This document shows, piece by piece, positions 25,431 through 34,647 of a stretch of 64,000 nt of DNA (position 1 is its first letter; every line of letters starts with the position of its first letter). The DNA comes from Arthrobacter sp. ZGTC412. Its GTDB lineage: Bacteria; Actinomycetota; Actinomycetes; Actinomycetales; Micrococcaceae. The notes beneath the pieces were generated by a model. That model worked only from the letters and a program-made list of their open reading frames with translations, was not told the DNA's origin and searched no databases. The stretch is from positions 124,001-188,000 of the forward strand of contig NZ_PJII01000005.1 of NCBI RefSeq assembly GCF_002929215.1. The letters are read 5' to 3'. A program made the position numbers and the translations under genes.

Positions 25431-26783
25431 CTACGTCGAACCGAGCACCATCCAGCGGTCAGAACGGGCGCGGGCACCCAGTGTGACAGCGCGTGCTGCC
25501 ATGTAACCAAGGGCGAAGGCTGCCCACAGCCAGCCCAGCCCCGCGGCGCCGCCTGCACCCGACAGGGCCACGGCGAGCAGCAGCGGCGCGTACACGGCGA
25601 GGTTCACCACACCGGCGAGCGCGAGGTATTTCGCGTCCCCGGCGCCGATCAACACCCCGTCCAGTACAAAAACGTATCCGGCGACGGGCTGGCCTGCGGC
25701 AAGGATCCACAGCGCTACAGCCAACGCCGAGTGCACGTCGGGATCGGAGGTGAAAAGAGAGCCCGCCCACGGCGCGGCAACGGCGAGCAGTGCCCCGGTA
25801 ACCGCTCCGAAGCCGAGTCCCCAGCGGGTCATGGTCCCGGTCAGGAGCCGTGCCCTTGCTGGGTTCGAGGCACCGAGCTCCTTGCCAATCAGCGCCTGCG
25901 CGGCGATGGCGAGGGCGTCCAAAGCGAAGGCCAGGAACGAGAAGATGGTCATGGCCAGTTGATGGGCAGCGAGGTTGACGGGCCCCTGCGCGGTGACCAC
26001 AACCACGGTTGCCAGGATGGCCACCCGCAGGCTGAGGGTCCGCAGCATCAGCCAGGACCCGACCCGCGTCATGCTCCTGATGCCGCGCCAGCTCGGCAGG
26101 AGATTGACGCCGTTGCGCTGGGCATTCCGCTTCACCATCACCAGGTAGACGGCGGCCATGGCCCACTGCGCCACGCTCGTACCCACGGCGGAACCGGTAA
26201 CAGACCAGCCCATGCCGTAGACGAGCCACAGGTTCAGGACGATGTTCAGGCCGAACCCGGCGGTGGCCACCACGAGCGGCGTCCGGGTGTCCTGCAGGCC
26301 GCGGAGGAGGCCGGTGCCGGCAAAGACGAGCAGCATGGCCACCAGCCCCGGCATGGACCAGCGAAGGTAGTCGACGGCGAAAGTGCGTACCTCGCCGTCC
26401 GCTCCCAGAAGGCCGACCAGCTGGTCGGCGGCCAGGAAGCCGGCCACTGCCAGAGCGGTGCCGAGCAGCAGTGCCAGCCAGACGCCGTCGCGCCCTGCGG
26501 CGAGGGCTTTGCCCAGCTGGCCGTCCCCGACGGCGCGGGCCACGGCGGGGGTAGTGGAATACGCGAGGAAGACCATCAGGCCGACGGCGGTATGCAGCAC
26601 CGCCGACGCCAGGCCCACGCCCGCCAGCTGGGCGACGCCAAGGTGGCCCACAATGGCCGAATCAGCCAGCAGGAACAGCGGTTCGGCGACGAGCGCACCG
26701 AAAGCCGGAACAGCCAGACGGAGGATTTCGCGGGCATGCCCCTTCGGTGGCGCGGCCGGCGCCGGGGCAGGTAATGAGGGCAC
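25431..26783 (-). CDS. MATE-family efflux transporter (DinF branch)
   Basis: 450 residues with 12 membrane helices in two bundles. ILRLAVPAFGALVAEPLFLLADSAIVGHLG is the classical opening of DinF-like MATE proteins, and GLGTATKL-type residues are replaced by FALDALAIAAQALIGKELG in the second bundle. Na+ or H+ coupled drug or metabolite export is expected. Single gene, divergent from doxX. Confidence 0.9.
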   Translation of the reverse strand: MPSLPAPAPAAPPKGHAREILRLAVPAFGALVAEPLFLLADSAIVGHLGVAQLAGVGLASAVLHTAVGLMVFLAYSTTPAVARAVGDGQLGKALAAGRDGVWLALLLGTALAVAGFLAADQLVGLLGADGEVRTFAVDYLRWSMPGLVAMLLVFAGTGLLRGLQDTRTPLVVATAGFGLNIVLNLWLVYGMGWSVTGSAVGTSVAQWAMAAVYLVMVKRNAQRNGVNLLPSWRGIRSMTRVGSWLMLRTLSLRVAILATVVVVTAQGPVNLAAHQLAMTIFSFLAFALDALAIAAQALIGKELGASNPARARLLTGTMTRWGLGFGAVTGALLAVAAPWAGSLFTSDPDVHSALAVALWILAAGQPVAGYVFVLDGVLIGAGDAKYLALAGVVNLAVYAPLLLAVALSGAGGAAGLGWLWAAFALGYMAARAVTLGARARSDRWMVLGST

Positions 26784-26850
26784 CCAGCCAGCCTAATGCG
26801 CTGCCGGCCTGTGACTGCAGGTGCATGACAAAGCCCACAATATGACGCAG

Positions 26851-26870
26851 ATAGTTGACTCTTCAAGTAT
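26851..26870. promoter_or_regulatory. Imperfect palindrome, candidate redox/MarR-type operator
   Basis: ATAGTTGACTCTTCAAGTAT reads almost the same on both strands (8-bp arms with one mismatch around 4 bp). It ends 21 bp before the DoxX start and overlaps a TTGACT. MarR/HxlR-type sites look like this; the regulator is not in the window. Confidence 0.45.
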
Positions 26871-26891
26871 TTGCCGGGAGACTTAAGTCCT

Positions 26892-27326
26892 ATGAACCAG
26901 TCACGACTTACCACCACCGCCATTACCGCCCTCCGGATCATCCTGGGCTTCCTCTTTGCCGCCCATGGCTGGCAGAAGTTCAATGAATGGACCATTGCAG
27001 GCACGCAAGCGTCATTCGCCAAGATGGGGGTCCCTGCAGCGGAGATTGCCGCACCGGCCGTCGCCGTACTGGAACTGGCCGGCGGCATCGCCCTGATCCT
27101 CGGCATCCTCACCCGAGTGGTCGCGGCACTCCTGGCACTGAACATGCTGGGCGCCCTGTTCCTGGTCCACGCCTCTGCCGGAGTCTTCGCCGCAAACGGC
27201 GGCTACGAACTGGTGCTGCTCCTGGCAGCGGCAGCCTTCGCCCTGGCCCTTACCGGCGCAGGCCGCCTCTCGGTGGACCGCGCTCTCTTCGGCCGCAGCA
27301 ACTCAAAGCTGGCGGTCCTGGCCTGA
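26892..27326 (+). CDS. DoxX-family membrane protein
   Basis: 144 residues from ATG 26892 with GGGAG upstream. Four membrane helices; ALRIILGFLFAAHGWQKF and VLELAGGIALILGILTRV are DoxX signatures. Family members are quinone-linked redox or detoxification membrane proteins. Monocistronic, ended by a hairpin at 27358. Confidence 0.88.
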   Translation: MNQSRLTTTAITALRIILGFLFAAHGWQKFNEWTIAGTQASFAKMGVPAAEIAAPAVAVLELAGGIALILGILTRVVAALLALNMLGALFLVHASAGVFAANGGYELVLLLAAAAFALALTGAGRLSVDRALFGRSNSKLAVLA

Positions 27327-27357
27327 TCACTACCTCCGGCTTAAGCCGGGAAGCGCG

Positions 27358-27395
27358 CGACGGCGGGTGGGCACTTGGGTGCGCACCCGCCGTCG
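27358..27395 (+). terminator. Hairpin after doxX
   Basis: CGACGGCGGGTG and CACCCGCCGTCG form a perfect 12-bp stem around 14 bases, 32 bp after the doxX stop. No T-run follows, so its strength is uncertain. Confidence 0.6.
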
Positions 27396-27504
27396 TGCGT
27401 TAAGGCTCGCGACTGCAAGGCTGCGGTCCGATGTGTTGCGCAGCCTTCAAGGGGCAACGCGAACAAACGGGAACAATCGGCACCAGAAACTCACGGGAAA
27501 GTTG

Positions 27505-27518
27505 GGAAAACGCTTGCC
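27505..27518. promoter_or_regulatory. LacI-family-type operator in the pectin-enzyme promoter
   Basis: GGAAAACGCTTGCC has the AA-N-CG-N-T core of LacI/cre-type sites. It overlaps a likely -35 (TTGCCA, 27514-27519) that is 16 bp from GATAAA (27536-27541), so binding would block the promoter. No LacI gene is in the window. Confidence 0.5.
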
Positions 27519-27713
27519 ACAAACCCTTGGGAGCTGATAAACCATTAGTGCTGCAGTGAGAACTGCATCACCCTTCCCCAGGTCTCAGCCACTCCGGATC
27601 CTCACTCCGAAACCCCTCAAGCCGTAACCTCATGCAGTTCATGCAACTACGTCTTTGAATCGTTCCAACCTGCCTGGGTACCGCTTTGCCACCGCTCATC
27701 GAAGGAGATGTCC

Positions 27714-30700
27714 GTGAACATACCCCCGCAAGTGACCCCGCTTTCCCAGGAAGCGCCGCCACCCCGCCAGCGCAGGATCCCCGCCGGAGCGAAAGCAATC
27801 ACCGCCGCCGTTGCTTCGGCCGCCATCGCCTTCACCGGGCTTCCCGCAGTCCAGGCCGATACCGCCCTCCCGGCGGTGGGAAGCGGCTTCAAATTCGACT
27901 TCGGTCCCGGAGCCCTGGCGGACGGCTACACGGCTGTAGCCGCCGGCACCCAGTACTCGGCGGGCACCAAGTTCGGCTTCACCGATACCGCCCTTACCTC
28001 GGGCGTGGACCGCGGCACGGGGGACCCGCTGCGGTCCGACTTTGTCCAGGCCCAGGGCAGCTCCTTCCTGGTGGACCTGCCCAACGGCGACTACACCGTC
28101 AAGCTCATCGCCGGCGATGCAGCAGAAGCCACGAACATCGCCATCACGGCCGAGAAGATGGCCAAGGTCCAGGCAACCGACAAGCCGGCCGGCCAGTACC
28201 TGGAAATGGAATTCCCCATCTCCCTGGTGGACGGCCAGCTCAACCTCGACTTCACGGGAACAGCCGCGAAGATCAACTCCCTGGTCGTCGCGGCCCGCGC
28301 TCCCCGCACCGCTACGACAGATCCCGGCGTCTATCTCGCCGGGGACTCAACCGTCCAGACCTACGACCCCGGTTTTGCGCCCCAAGCTGGGTGGGGCCAG
28401 ATGATCGAGCGCTACTTCGATGACGGCGTGTCCTTTAAAAACCACGCCATCGGCGGCCGAAGCTCCAAGAACTTCATCAGCCAGGGCCGGCTGGACGAGA
28501 TCCTGCGCGTCATCAATCCCGGTGACTACCTGATGGTCCAGTTCGGCCACAACGATGCCACCATCGGTGTTGACGACAGGTATGCCTCCCCCGCCGACTA
28601 CAAGGAATACCTCCGGACGTACGTAAACGGCGCCCGCCAGCGCGGGGCCACCCCGGTACTGGTCACCCCCGTGGGGCGCCGGGACTACGACGAAGCCACC
28701 GGCAAGTTCCGGGTCAGCTTCCCCGAATACGTGGCCAAGATGCAGGAACTGGCCGCTGAGGAACACGTGGCCCTGGTGGACCTGTCCGCCTCCAGCCGCG
28801 CCTACTACGACACCATCGGCCCGGAGGACACCAAGTCCGTCTTCCTCCACGTCGATGCCGGCGTCTACCCCAACCGCCCCACCGGCACGGTGGACAACAC
28901 CCACTTCCAGGAATATGGCGCCATCCAGATCGCGCGCCTGGTGGCCGGCGGAGTCAAGCAGCTCAGCGTTCCCCTGGCAACACGCGTGAAGGAAGTTGCG
29001 CCGCCGTCGTCCGTTCCTGCCAAGCCGCAGGGCCTGGTGGCCGGCAGCGTTTCCAACGCCGGCGCGCTTCTTAAGTGGCAACCTGTTGAGGGTGCGGACA
29101 TCTACAAGGTGTACCGCAAACTGGCCTCGGAGCCGGACAGCGCCTACAAGCTCACCACCACCGCAACCGTCCCCACCGCCAACCTCACCGGACTGGCCGA
29201 AGGTACGGCCTACAACGTCCGCGTCGCAGCCATGAACGGCAAGGGCCTCTCCGAGCCCAGCGACACCCTCACCGTGACCACCAAGCAGGCAAAGTACAAA
29301 TTCGACTTCGGACCGGTGGGAGCACCGCTCGAGGCCGGCTATACCGACGTCAACCGGACCATGGCCTACACCCCGGAGCGGGGCTTCGGCTTCAAGGACA
29401 TCTCGGTGCTCAGCGACCGGGACCGCGGAGCTGTCACCAGCAACCTGCTGCGCGACTTTGTCCTCAGCGGCTCCAGCTTCGAGTTCCAGCTCGACGTCCC
29501 CAACGGCACCTACGCCCTGAAGACCTACCACAGCGACTGGATCGGCTCCACGAGGACGGACGTGGCTGCCGAGGGCACTCCCTTCGGCCAGGTGTCCTCC
29601 AGCAGGGCGTCCTCGGCCACCAAGATCATCAACCAGGTCCTGGTTTCCGACGGACAGCTGAACCTGGCCATCACCGGCTCCGGCCAGCGGCTCAACGGCC
29701 TGGAGGTCACCCCGCTGCTGGTGGGACCCACCAACCTGCACACCGCGGCGGTTAACGCCGCTGCCGAACCACCCACCGTTGACCTCGCCTGGGATGCCGT
29801 GGCGGATGCCGCAACCTACAAGGTGTTCCGCCAGGCCTCCTTCGAAGCGGAACCGCAGGTTATCGCGGAAAACGTCACCGCAGCGTCCTTCCAGGACACC
29901 ACGGCCTTCGCCGGCCTGAAGTACAAGTACTACGTCACGGCGCTGGACAGCACCGGACTGGAATCCGTCCCTTCGAACACGGTGCAGACCGCCCTGATCG
30001 ATCCCAACACCCCGGTCCCTGCGGCCACCGGCAAGCTGGACGTAAAGGCGGGGGAGAAAACCAGTGTCACGCTCAAGTGGCAGAAAGTCTCCGGCGTTGC
30101 GGCGTACCAGGTCTACCGGTCCACCTCCCCCGACGGCCCCTTTGAGTACGTTGGCCGCGCCACCGAGGTGAACTACACGGACACCACGGTGCTGACTACC
30201 ATCAAGTACTACTACCGCGTCACTTCGGTGAATAAAGGCGGGGAATCCGCGCCGTCCGCTGTGATCGGCACTGACAAGGTCACCGTGGTGAACCGGCAGA
30301 TGGAGAAGCTGGACCGCGCGCCCGTGGCACTGCTGACAGGTGACGGCGTGCGGGTGGGCTGGCGGATGCTTGGCCTGGACCCGGAGCAGATTGGCTTCCA
30401 TGTGATCCGCGACGGCGTCCAGCTCACCGACGAGCCGATCCGCAACAGCACCACGTACCTGGACACCACCGGTACCGCGGCCTCCAGGTACGTCATCAAG
30501 GCAGTGGGCAACGGCGGGGACCAGCTCACCGCCGAGTTCGCGACGTTTGCCCAGGACTACCTGGCCATCAAGCTGGACAAGCCGGCCGACGACTACACCA
30601 AGGACGGCCAGCCCTACAGCTACTCCGCGGGTGACTCCAGCGTCGCGGACCTGGACGGCGACGGCACCTACGAGGTCATCCAGATGTGGTCACCGTCCAA

Positions 30701-32108
30701 CTCCAAGGACAACTCGCAGGCAGGCTACACCGGCACGGTCTACGTTGACGCCTACAAGATGGACGGCACCAAGCTCTGGCGCATCAACATGGGCCCGAAC
30801 ATCCGGGCCGGCGCCCACTACACCCAACTGCTCGCTTACGACTTCGACGGCGACGGCAAGGCTGAGATCGCCATGAAGACGGCCGACGGCACCCGGGACG
30901 CGGCAGGCACCGTGGTGGGCAACCCAAGCGCCGACCACCGCAACAGCAGCGGCTACGTGCTCACGGGCGATGAATTCCTGACCGTGTTCCACGGCGCCAC
31001 CGGCACTGTGATGGACACCGTGAAGTACGATCCGCCGCGCGGCGACGTGGGGGCCTGGGGTGACACCTACGGCAACCGCGTGGACCGCTTCCTTGGAGCC
31101 GTGGCCTACCTTGACGGCGAGCACCCCTCCATGATGTTCAGCCGCGGCTACTACACCCGTGCAGTGCTGGCCACCTACGACCTGGTTGCCGGCAAGATCG
31201 TCAAACGCTGGGTCTTCGATTCGGACGCTGCCGGCTCACAGTACCGCGGCCAGGGCAACCACAACCTGTCCGTCGCGGATGTTGACGCCGACGGCAAGGA
31301 CGAGTTCATCTTCGGGTCCATGACCATCGATGACAACGGCAAGCCGCTGTACAACACCGGCCTCGGCCACGGCGACGCCATCCACACCAGCGACCTCGAT
31401 CCGTCCCGCCCCGGGCTGGAAACCTTTGCAGCCCACGAAGACATGGGCTCAAGTGGCAACAAGGGTGCCACTTTCCGGGATTCACGGACTGGTGAAGTGC
31501 TCTGGAGCATCCCGGCCACCAAGGACACCGGACGCGCTGCGTCCGGAGATATCGACCCCCGCCACGCAGGTGCCGAAGGCTGGGCCATCGGCGGCGACGC
31601 CGCCTGGAACTCCCCTGTCGGCGAGCTCCGGTCGGCAAAGGGCCAGCTGATCGCCAACAGCATCCCGGCAGCCAACTTCCTGGCCTGGTGGGACGGGGAC
31701 CTGCTGCGTGAGATCGTGGACCACGACTGGAACGCCGCAACCAACACTGGCACGCCCAGCATCGCCAAGTGGAATTGGGAAACGGAGTCCAGCGACCGGC
31801 TGCTGACGGCCACCGGTGCCAAGACCAACAACAGCACCAAGGGGAACCCGGCCATCCAGGCCGACCTCCTGGGTGATTGGCGGGAGGAACTGGCGTGGCC
31901 TTCGGCTGACAGCACGGAAGTGCGGATCTACACCACCTCCGAGTCCACGGACGTCCGCCTCCGTACCCTGATGCATGATCCGGTGTACCGCCTCTCGGTT
32001 GCACGCGAGAACATCGCCTACAACCAGCCGCCACACCCCGGCTTCTTCATCGGCGAGGGCATGGAGCTTCCTGCCCAGCCGGACATCGTGTACACCCGCG
32101 CCGGCTAG
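27714..32108 (+). CDS. Secreted fusion: rhamnogalacturonan acetylesterase + PL11 rhamnogalacturonan lyase
   Basis: About 1464 residues. GTG 27714 is preferred to ATG 27708 because GAAGGAG directly abuts the ATG but lies 6 bases from the GTG. Order: signal peptide (about 1-50); a jelly-roll-like domain (about 60-197, FKFDFGPG); an SGNH esterase (about 205-420) with GDST containing the nucleophile Ser, GGRSS, FGHND and DNTHF (Asp/His), CE12-like; FN3 (about 434-528); a second KFDFGP domain (530-676); FN3 (677-765); FN3 (778-862); and a PL11 lyase (about 865-1464) with DLDGDGTYE, DFDGDGKAE and DVDADGKDE calcium loops. It should deacetylate and cleave the rhamnogalacturonan-I backbone outside the cell. 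Both catalytic domains look intact. Confidence 0.9.
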   Translation: MNIPPQVTPLSQEAPPPRQRRIPAGAKAITAAVASAAIAFTGLPAVQADTALPAVGSGFKFDFGPGALADGYTAVAAGTQYSAGTKFGFTDTALTSGVDRGTGDPLRSDFVQAQGSSFLVDLPNGDYTVKLIAGDAAEATNIAITAEKMAKVQATDKPAGQYLEMEFPISLVDGQLNLDFTGTAAKINSLVVAARAPRTATTDPGVYLAGDSTVQTYDPGFAPQAGWGQMIERYFDDGVSFKNHAIGGRSSKNFISQGRLDEILRVINPGDYLMVQFGHNDATIGVDDRYASPADYKEYLRTYVNGARQRGATPVLVTPVGRRDYDEATGKFRVSFPEYVAKMQELAAEEHVALVDLSASSRAYYDTIGPEDTKSVFLHVDAGVYPNRPTGTVDNTHFQEYGAIQIARLVAGGVKQLSVPLATRVKEVAPPSSVPAKPQGLVAGSVSNAGALLKWQPVEGADIYKVYRKLASEPDSAYKLTTTATVPTANLTGLAEGTAYNVRVAAMNGKGLSEPSDTLTVTTKQAKYKFDFGPVGAPLEAGYTDVNRTMAYTPERGFGFKDISVLSDRDRGAVTSNLLRDFVLSGSSFEFQLDVPNGTYALKTYHSDWIGSTRTDVAAEGTPFGQVSSSRASSATKIINQVLVSDGQLNLAITGSGQRLNGLEVTPLLVGPTNLHTAAVNAAAEPPTVDLAWDAVADAATYKVFRQASFEAEPQVIAENVTAASFQDTTAFAGLKYKYYVTALDSTGLESVPSNTVQTALIDPNTPVPAATGKLDVKAGEKTSVTLKWQKVSGVAAYQVYRSTSPDGPFEYVGRATEVNYTDTTVLTTIKYYYRVTSVNKGGESAPSAVIGTDKVTVVNRQMEKLDRAPVALLTGDGVRVGWRMLGLDPEQIGFHVIRDGVQLTDEPIRNSTTYLDTTGTAASRYVIKAVGNGGDQLTAEFATFAQDYLAIKLDKPADDYTKDGQPYSYSAGDSSVADLDGDGTYEVIQMWSPSNSKDNSQAGYTGTVYVDAYKMDGTKLWRINMGPNIRAGAHYTQLLAYDFDGDGKAEIAMKTADGTRDAAGTVVGNPSADHRNSSGYVLTGDEFLTVFHGATGTVMDTVKYDPPRGDVGAWGDTYGNRVDRFLGAVAYLDGEHPSMMFSRGYYTRAVLATYDLVAGKIVKRWVFDSDAAGSQYRGQGNHNLSVADVDADGKDEFIFGSMTIDDNGKPLYNTGLGHGDAIHTSDLDPSRPGLETFAAHEDMGSSGNKGATFRDSRTGEVLWSIPATKDTGRAASGDIDPRHAGAEGWAIGGDAAWNSPVGELRSAKGQLIANSIPAANFLAWWDGDLLREIVDHDWNAATNTGTPSIAKWNWETESSDRLLTATGAKTNNSTKGNPAIQADLLGDWREELAWPSADSTEVRIYTTSESTDVRLRTLMHDPVYRLSVARENIAYNQPPHPGFFIGEGMELPAQPDIVYTRAG

Positions 32109-32141
32109 GCTGCCGCGGCCGCACTAAGGTGACCAAGCCCT

Positions 32142-32169
32142 GCCCCGTCCGCCCTTCGGCGGGCGGGGC
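32142..32169 (+). terminator. Terminator after the pectin enzyme
   Basis: GCCCCGTCCGCC and GGCGGGCGGGGC form a 12-bp stem with one T-G pair and a CTTC loop, 33 bp after the stop. Only ATTGCT follows. Confidence 0.7.
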
Positions 32170-32236
32170 ATTGCTGTTGGCTCCAGTGTTGCAGGCCCGA
32201 CTGATGGGTAACCGGTGGCGTCAGTAAGCTCGCACC

Positions 32237-33208
32237 ATGACTGAGACCGGCACCTCCAACACCGTGACCCTCCGCTTCCTTGCCGCCCCCACGGACGTGG
32301 GGCACAGTGGCTCCGTGGACGCGGGAACCGTTCTGGAGTGGGTGGATAAGGCCGCCTACGCTGCCGCCGTGGGCTGGGCAAAGTCCTACTGCGTCACCGC
32401 CTACGTCGGGAACATCCACTTCGCAGACCCCGTCAACAGCGGCGACATGGTGGAGGTGGAGGCGACCATCGTCTACACCGGCCGGTCGTCGATGCACATC
32501 CGGACAGTGGTGTCCTCGGGGGACCCCAAGGGCGGCCCTGCCACGATGCGAAGCCAGTGCATGGTGATCTTCGTGGCCGTCGGCGAGGACGGCAAACCCA
32601 TCCCGGTGCAGCAGTTCGAACCTGTCACTACTGAAGAGATCGAGCAGCGGGACCATGCCCTGGCGCGCGTCAGGATCCGCGAGCAGATTGTGGAAGTTAT
32701 GAACCGGCAGGAATATACCGACGCCGGTACAGCAGAGCGCGTCACCCTGCGGTTTATGGCCGCTCCGACGGACGTCAACTGGGGCGGTAAAGTCCACGGC
32801 GGCATCGTGATGAAGTGGATTGACGAAGCCGCCTACGTCTGCGCGTCCCGCTACTGCGGTATGGACACGGTGGCGGTGTTCTCGGGCGGCGTCCGGTTCT
32901 ACCGCCCGCTGCTGATCGGCCACGTCGTGGAGGTTGAAGCCCGCCTCGTGTACACGGGGACGAAGGGCATGCACGTCGCCGTGCATGTCCGCTCCGGCGA
33001 TCCGAAGGGTGGCGGAATGAACCTCACCACCTATTGCCTCACCGTGATGGTGGCGCGCGACGACGAAGGCAACTCCGTGCCCGTCCCCGCCTGGGTGCCT
33101 GCGAGCGAAGAGGACATACGGCTCCACGCCCATGCCCGCGAACTGCTGGAAATCAGGGGAACGGCGCCCGGGAACCGGCTGCCCAACCACCTGCTGGCGC
33201 AGGGCTGA
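32237..33208 (+). CDS. Tandem hotdog-domain acyl-CoA thioesterase
   Basis: 323 residues made of two homologous hotdog domains (about 8-130 and 165-295), each opening with VTLRF(L/M)AAPTDV. The second has GGKVHGGIVMKWIDEAAY, the classical thioesterase helix. The first has SGSVDAGTVLEWVDKAAY and lacks the H-G-G. Both keep the W-(V/I)-D segment and MH(I/V) strands (SSMHIRTVVSSGDPKGG; GMHVAVHVRSGDPKGG). Likely hydrolyses acyl-CoA in the cytosol; one half may be catalytic and the other structural. Confidence 0.85.
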   Translation: MTETGTSNTVTLRFLAAPTDVGHSGSVDAGTVLEWVDKAAYAAAVGWAKSYCVTAYVGNIHFADPVNSGDMVEVEATIVYTGRSSMHIRTVVSSGDPKGGPATMRSQCMVIFVAVGEDGKPIPVQQFEPVTTEEIEQRDHALARVRIREQIVEVMNRQEYTDAGTAERVTLRFMAAPTDVNWGGKVHGGIVMKWIDEAAYVCASRYCGMDTVAVFSGGVRFYRPLLIGHVVEVEARLVYTGTKGMHVAVHVRSGDPKGGGMNLTTYCLTVMVARDDEGNSVPVPAWVPASEEDIRLHAHARELLEIRGTAPGNRLPNHLLAQG

Positions 33209-33264
33209 AAGTCACTGCCCAAAAATACCCGCGGCTGACGCGCCGGGCAGGGACGCGCTCGGCC

Positions 33265-34647
33265 CTAGAAGCCTCCGCCGCCGGCGTCGGCGGCCATGTT
33301 GGCGAAGCGGGAGTAGTGGCCCTGGAAGGCCACCACAATGTCCTTGGTGGGGCCGTTACGGTGCTTGGCGATCAGGATGTCTGCTTCACCCGCACGCGGT
33401 GATTCTTTGTCGTAAACGTCCTCACGGTGGAGCAGGATCACCATATCCGCGTCCTGCTCGATGGAGCCGGATTCACGGAGGTCCGAGACCATGGGGCGCT
33501 TGTCCTGGCGCTGCTCGGATCCACGGTTGAGCTGGGACAGCGCAATGACCGGAACCTGGAGTTCCTTGGCCAGCAGTTTCAGGGCGCGGGAGAACTCCGA
33601 GACCTCCTGCTGGCGGGACTCCACCTTTTTGCCGGAGCTCATCAGCTGCAGGTAGTCGAGGATGACGAGCTTTAGATCGTGCTGCTGCTTCAGCCGCCTG
33701 CACTTCGCGCGGATTTCCATCAGGGACATGTTGGGGCTGTCATCGATAAACAGCGGGGCGTCATTCATCCGGCCCATGGTGGTGGCGATCTTGGACCACT
33801 GCTCGTCCTTGATGGTTCCCTTGCGGAGATCCTGCAGACCGATGGTTGCCTCCGCTGACAGCAGGCGCATGGCAATCTCGTTCCGGCCCATTTCGAGCGA
33901 GAACATCACGGTGGCCAGGTTGTTCTTGATGGCGGCGGAGCGGGCAAAATCCAGGGCAAACGTGGACTTACCCACTGCAGGCCGGGCTGCGATGACAATC
34001 ATCTGGCCGGGGTGGAGACCGTGCGTGAGCTCGTCCAGCTCGTAGAAACCTGTGGGCACGCCGGTCATGCCCTCACCGCGGTGGCCGGACGCCTCGATTT
34101 CGTCCACGGTGGACTCCATCACGTCCTTGAGCACCACGTAATCCTCGGCAGTGCGCCGCTCAGCCACGGCATAAACCTCGGCCTGGGCCTGGTTGACCAG
34201 GTCCTCCACCTCGCCGTCCGAGCCGTAACCCAGCTGCACAATCTTGGTGCCGGCATTCACCAGGCGCCGGAGGACCGCGCGTTCAGCGACGATTTCCGCG
34301 TAATACCCGGCGTTGGCTGCGGTTGGAACAGTCTGGATCAGCTCGTGCAGGTACGCAGGGCCGCCGATCCGGTTGATCTCCGCGCGCTTGGTGAGCTCAT
34401 CGGACACCGTGACGGCGTCAGCCGGTTCACCGCGGCCGTAGAGGTCGATGATGGCTTCATAGATGGTTTCATGCGCGGGCCGGTAAAAGTCCTGGCCGCG
34501 GAGGATCTCCACGACGTCGGCAATGGCGTCCTTGGACAACATCATTCCGCCGAGGACGGATTGTTCGGCGGGAATGTCCTGTGGAGGCTTCCGGCTCACG
34601 TCCGATCCGCGGGTGGCCTCGATCGGGTCCAGATGCGCTACTGACAA
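33265..34647 (-). CDS. dnaB: Replicative DNA helicase DnaB
   Basis: 460 residues from TTG 34647 (SVAHLDPIEATRG), which is preceded by GGAGGA with 7 bases spacing; an ATG 78 bases upstream lacks a site and adds non-family sequence. N-terminal domain about 20-120 (PPQDIPAEQSVLGGMMLSKDAIADV), linker, then the RecA-like motor with Walker A ARPAVGKST (Lys227), Walker B LKLVILDYLQLM, and the C-terminal RESGSIEQDADMVILLHRE. No intein interrupts it. It lies about 4 kb from rplI, with which it is often adjacent. Confidence 0.97.
   Translation of the reverse strand: MSVAHLDPIEATRGSDVSRKPPQDIPAEQSVLGGMMLSKDAIADVVEILRGQDFYRPAHETIYEAIIDLYGRGEPADAVTVSDELTKRAEINRIGGPAYLHELIQTVPTAANAGYYAEIVAERAVLRRLVNAGTKIVQLGYGSDGEVEDLVNQAQAEVYAVAERRTAEDYVVLKDVMESTVDEIEASGHRGEGMTGVPTGFYELDELTHGLHPGQMIVIAARPAVGKSTFALDFARSAAIKNNLATVMFSLEMGRNEIAMRLLSAEATIGLQDLRKGTIKDEQWSKIATTMGRMNDAPLFIDDSPNMSLMEIRAKCRRLKQQHDLKLVILDYLQLMSSGKKVESRQQEVSEFSRALKLLAKELQVPVIALSQLNRGSEQRQDKRPMVSDLRESGSIEQDADMVILLHREDVYDKESPRAGEADILIAKHRNGPTKDIVVAFQGHYSRFANMAADAGGGGF

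Larger units (their letters stand above)
27327..27713. other. Intergenic region between doxX and the pectin enzyme
   Basis: 387 bp without a convincing gene. It holds the hairpin ending the doxX unit, a LacI-type operator with a likely promoter at 27505-27541, and about 165 bp of leader before the pectin-enzyme start, rich in short direct motifs such as CATGCA but without a recognised riboswitch. Confidence 0.6.

Noticed and set aside
28347-30401. 684-codon open frame antisense to the pectin enzyme
   Set aside because: No recognisable domain; Gly/Val/Arg-rich as expected for the reverse complement of a GC-rich gene.
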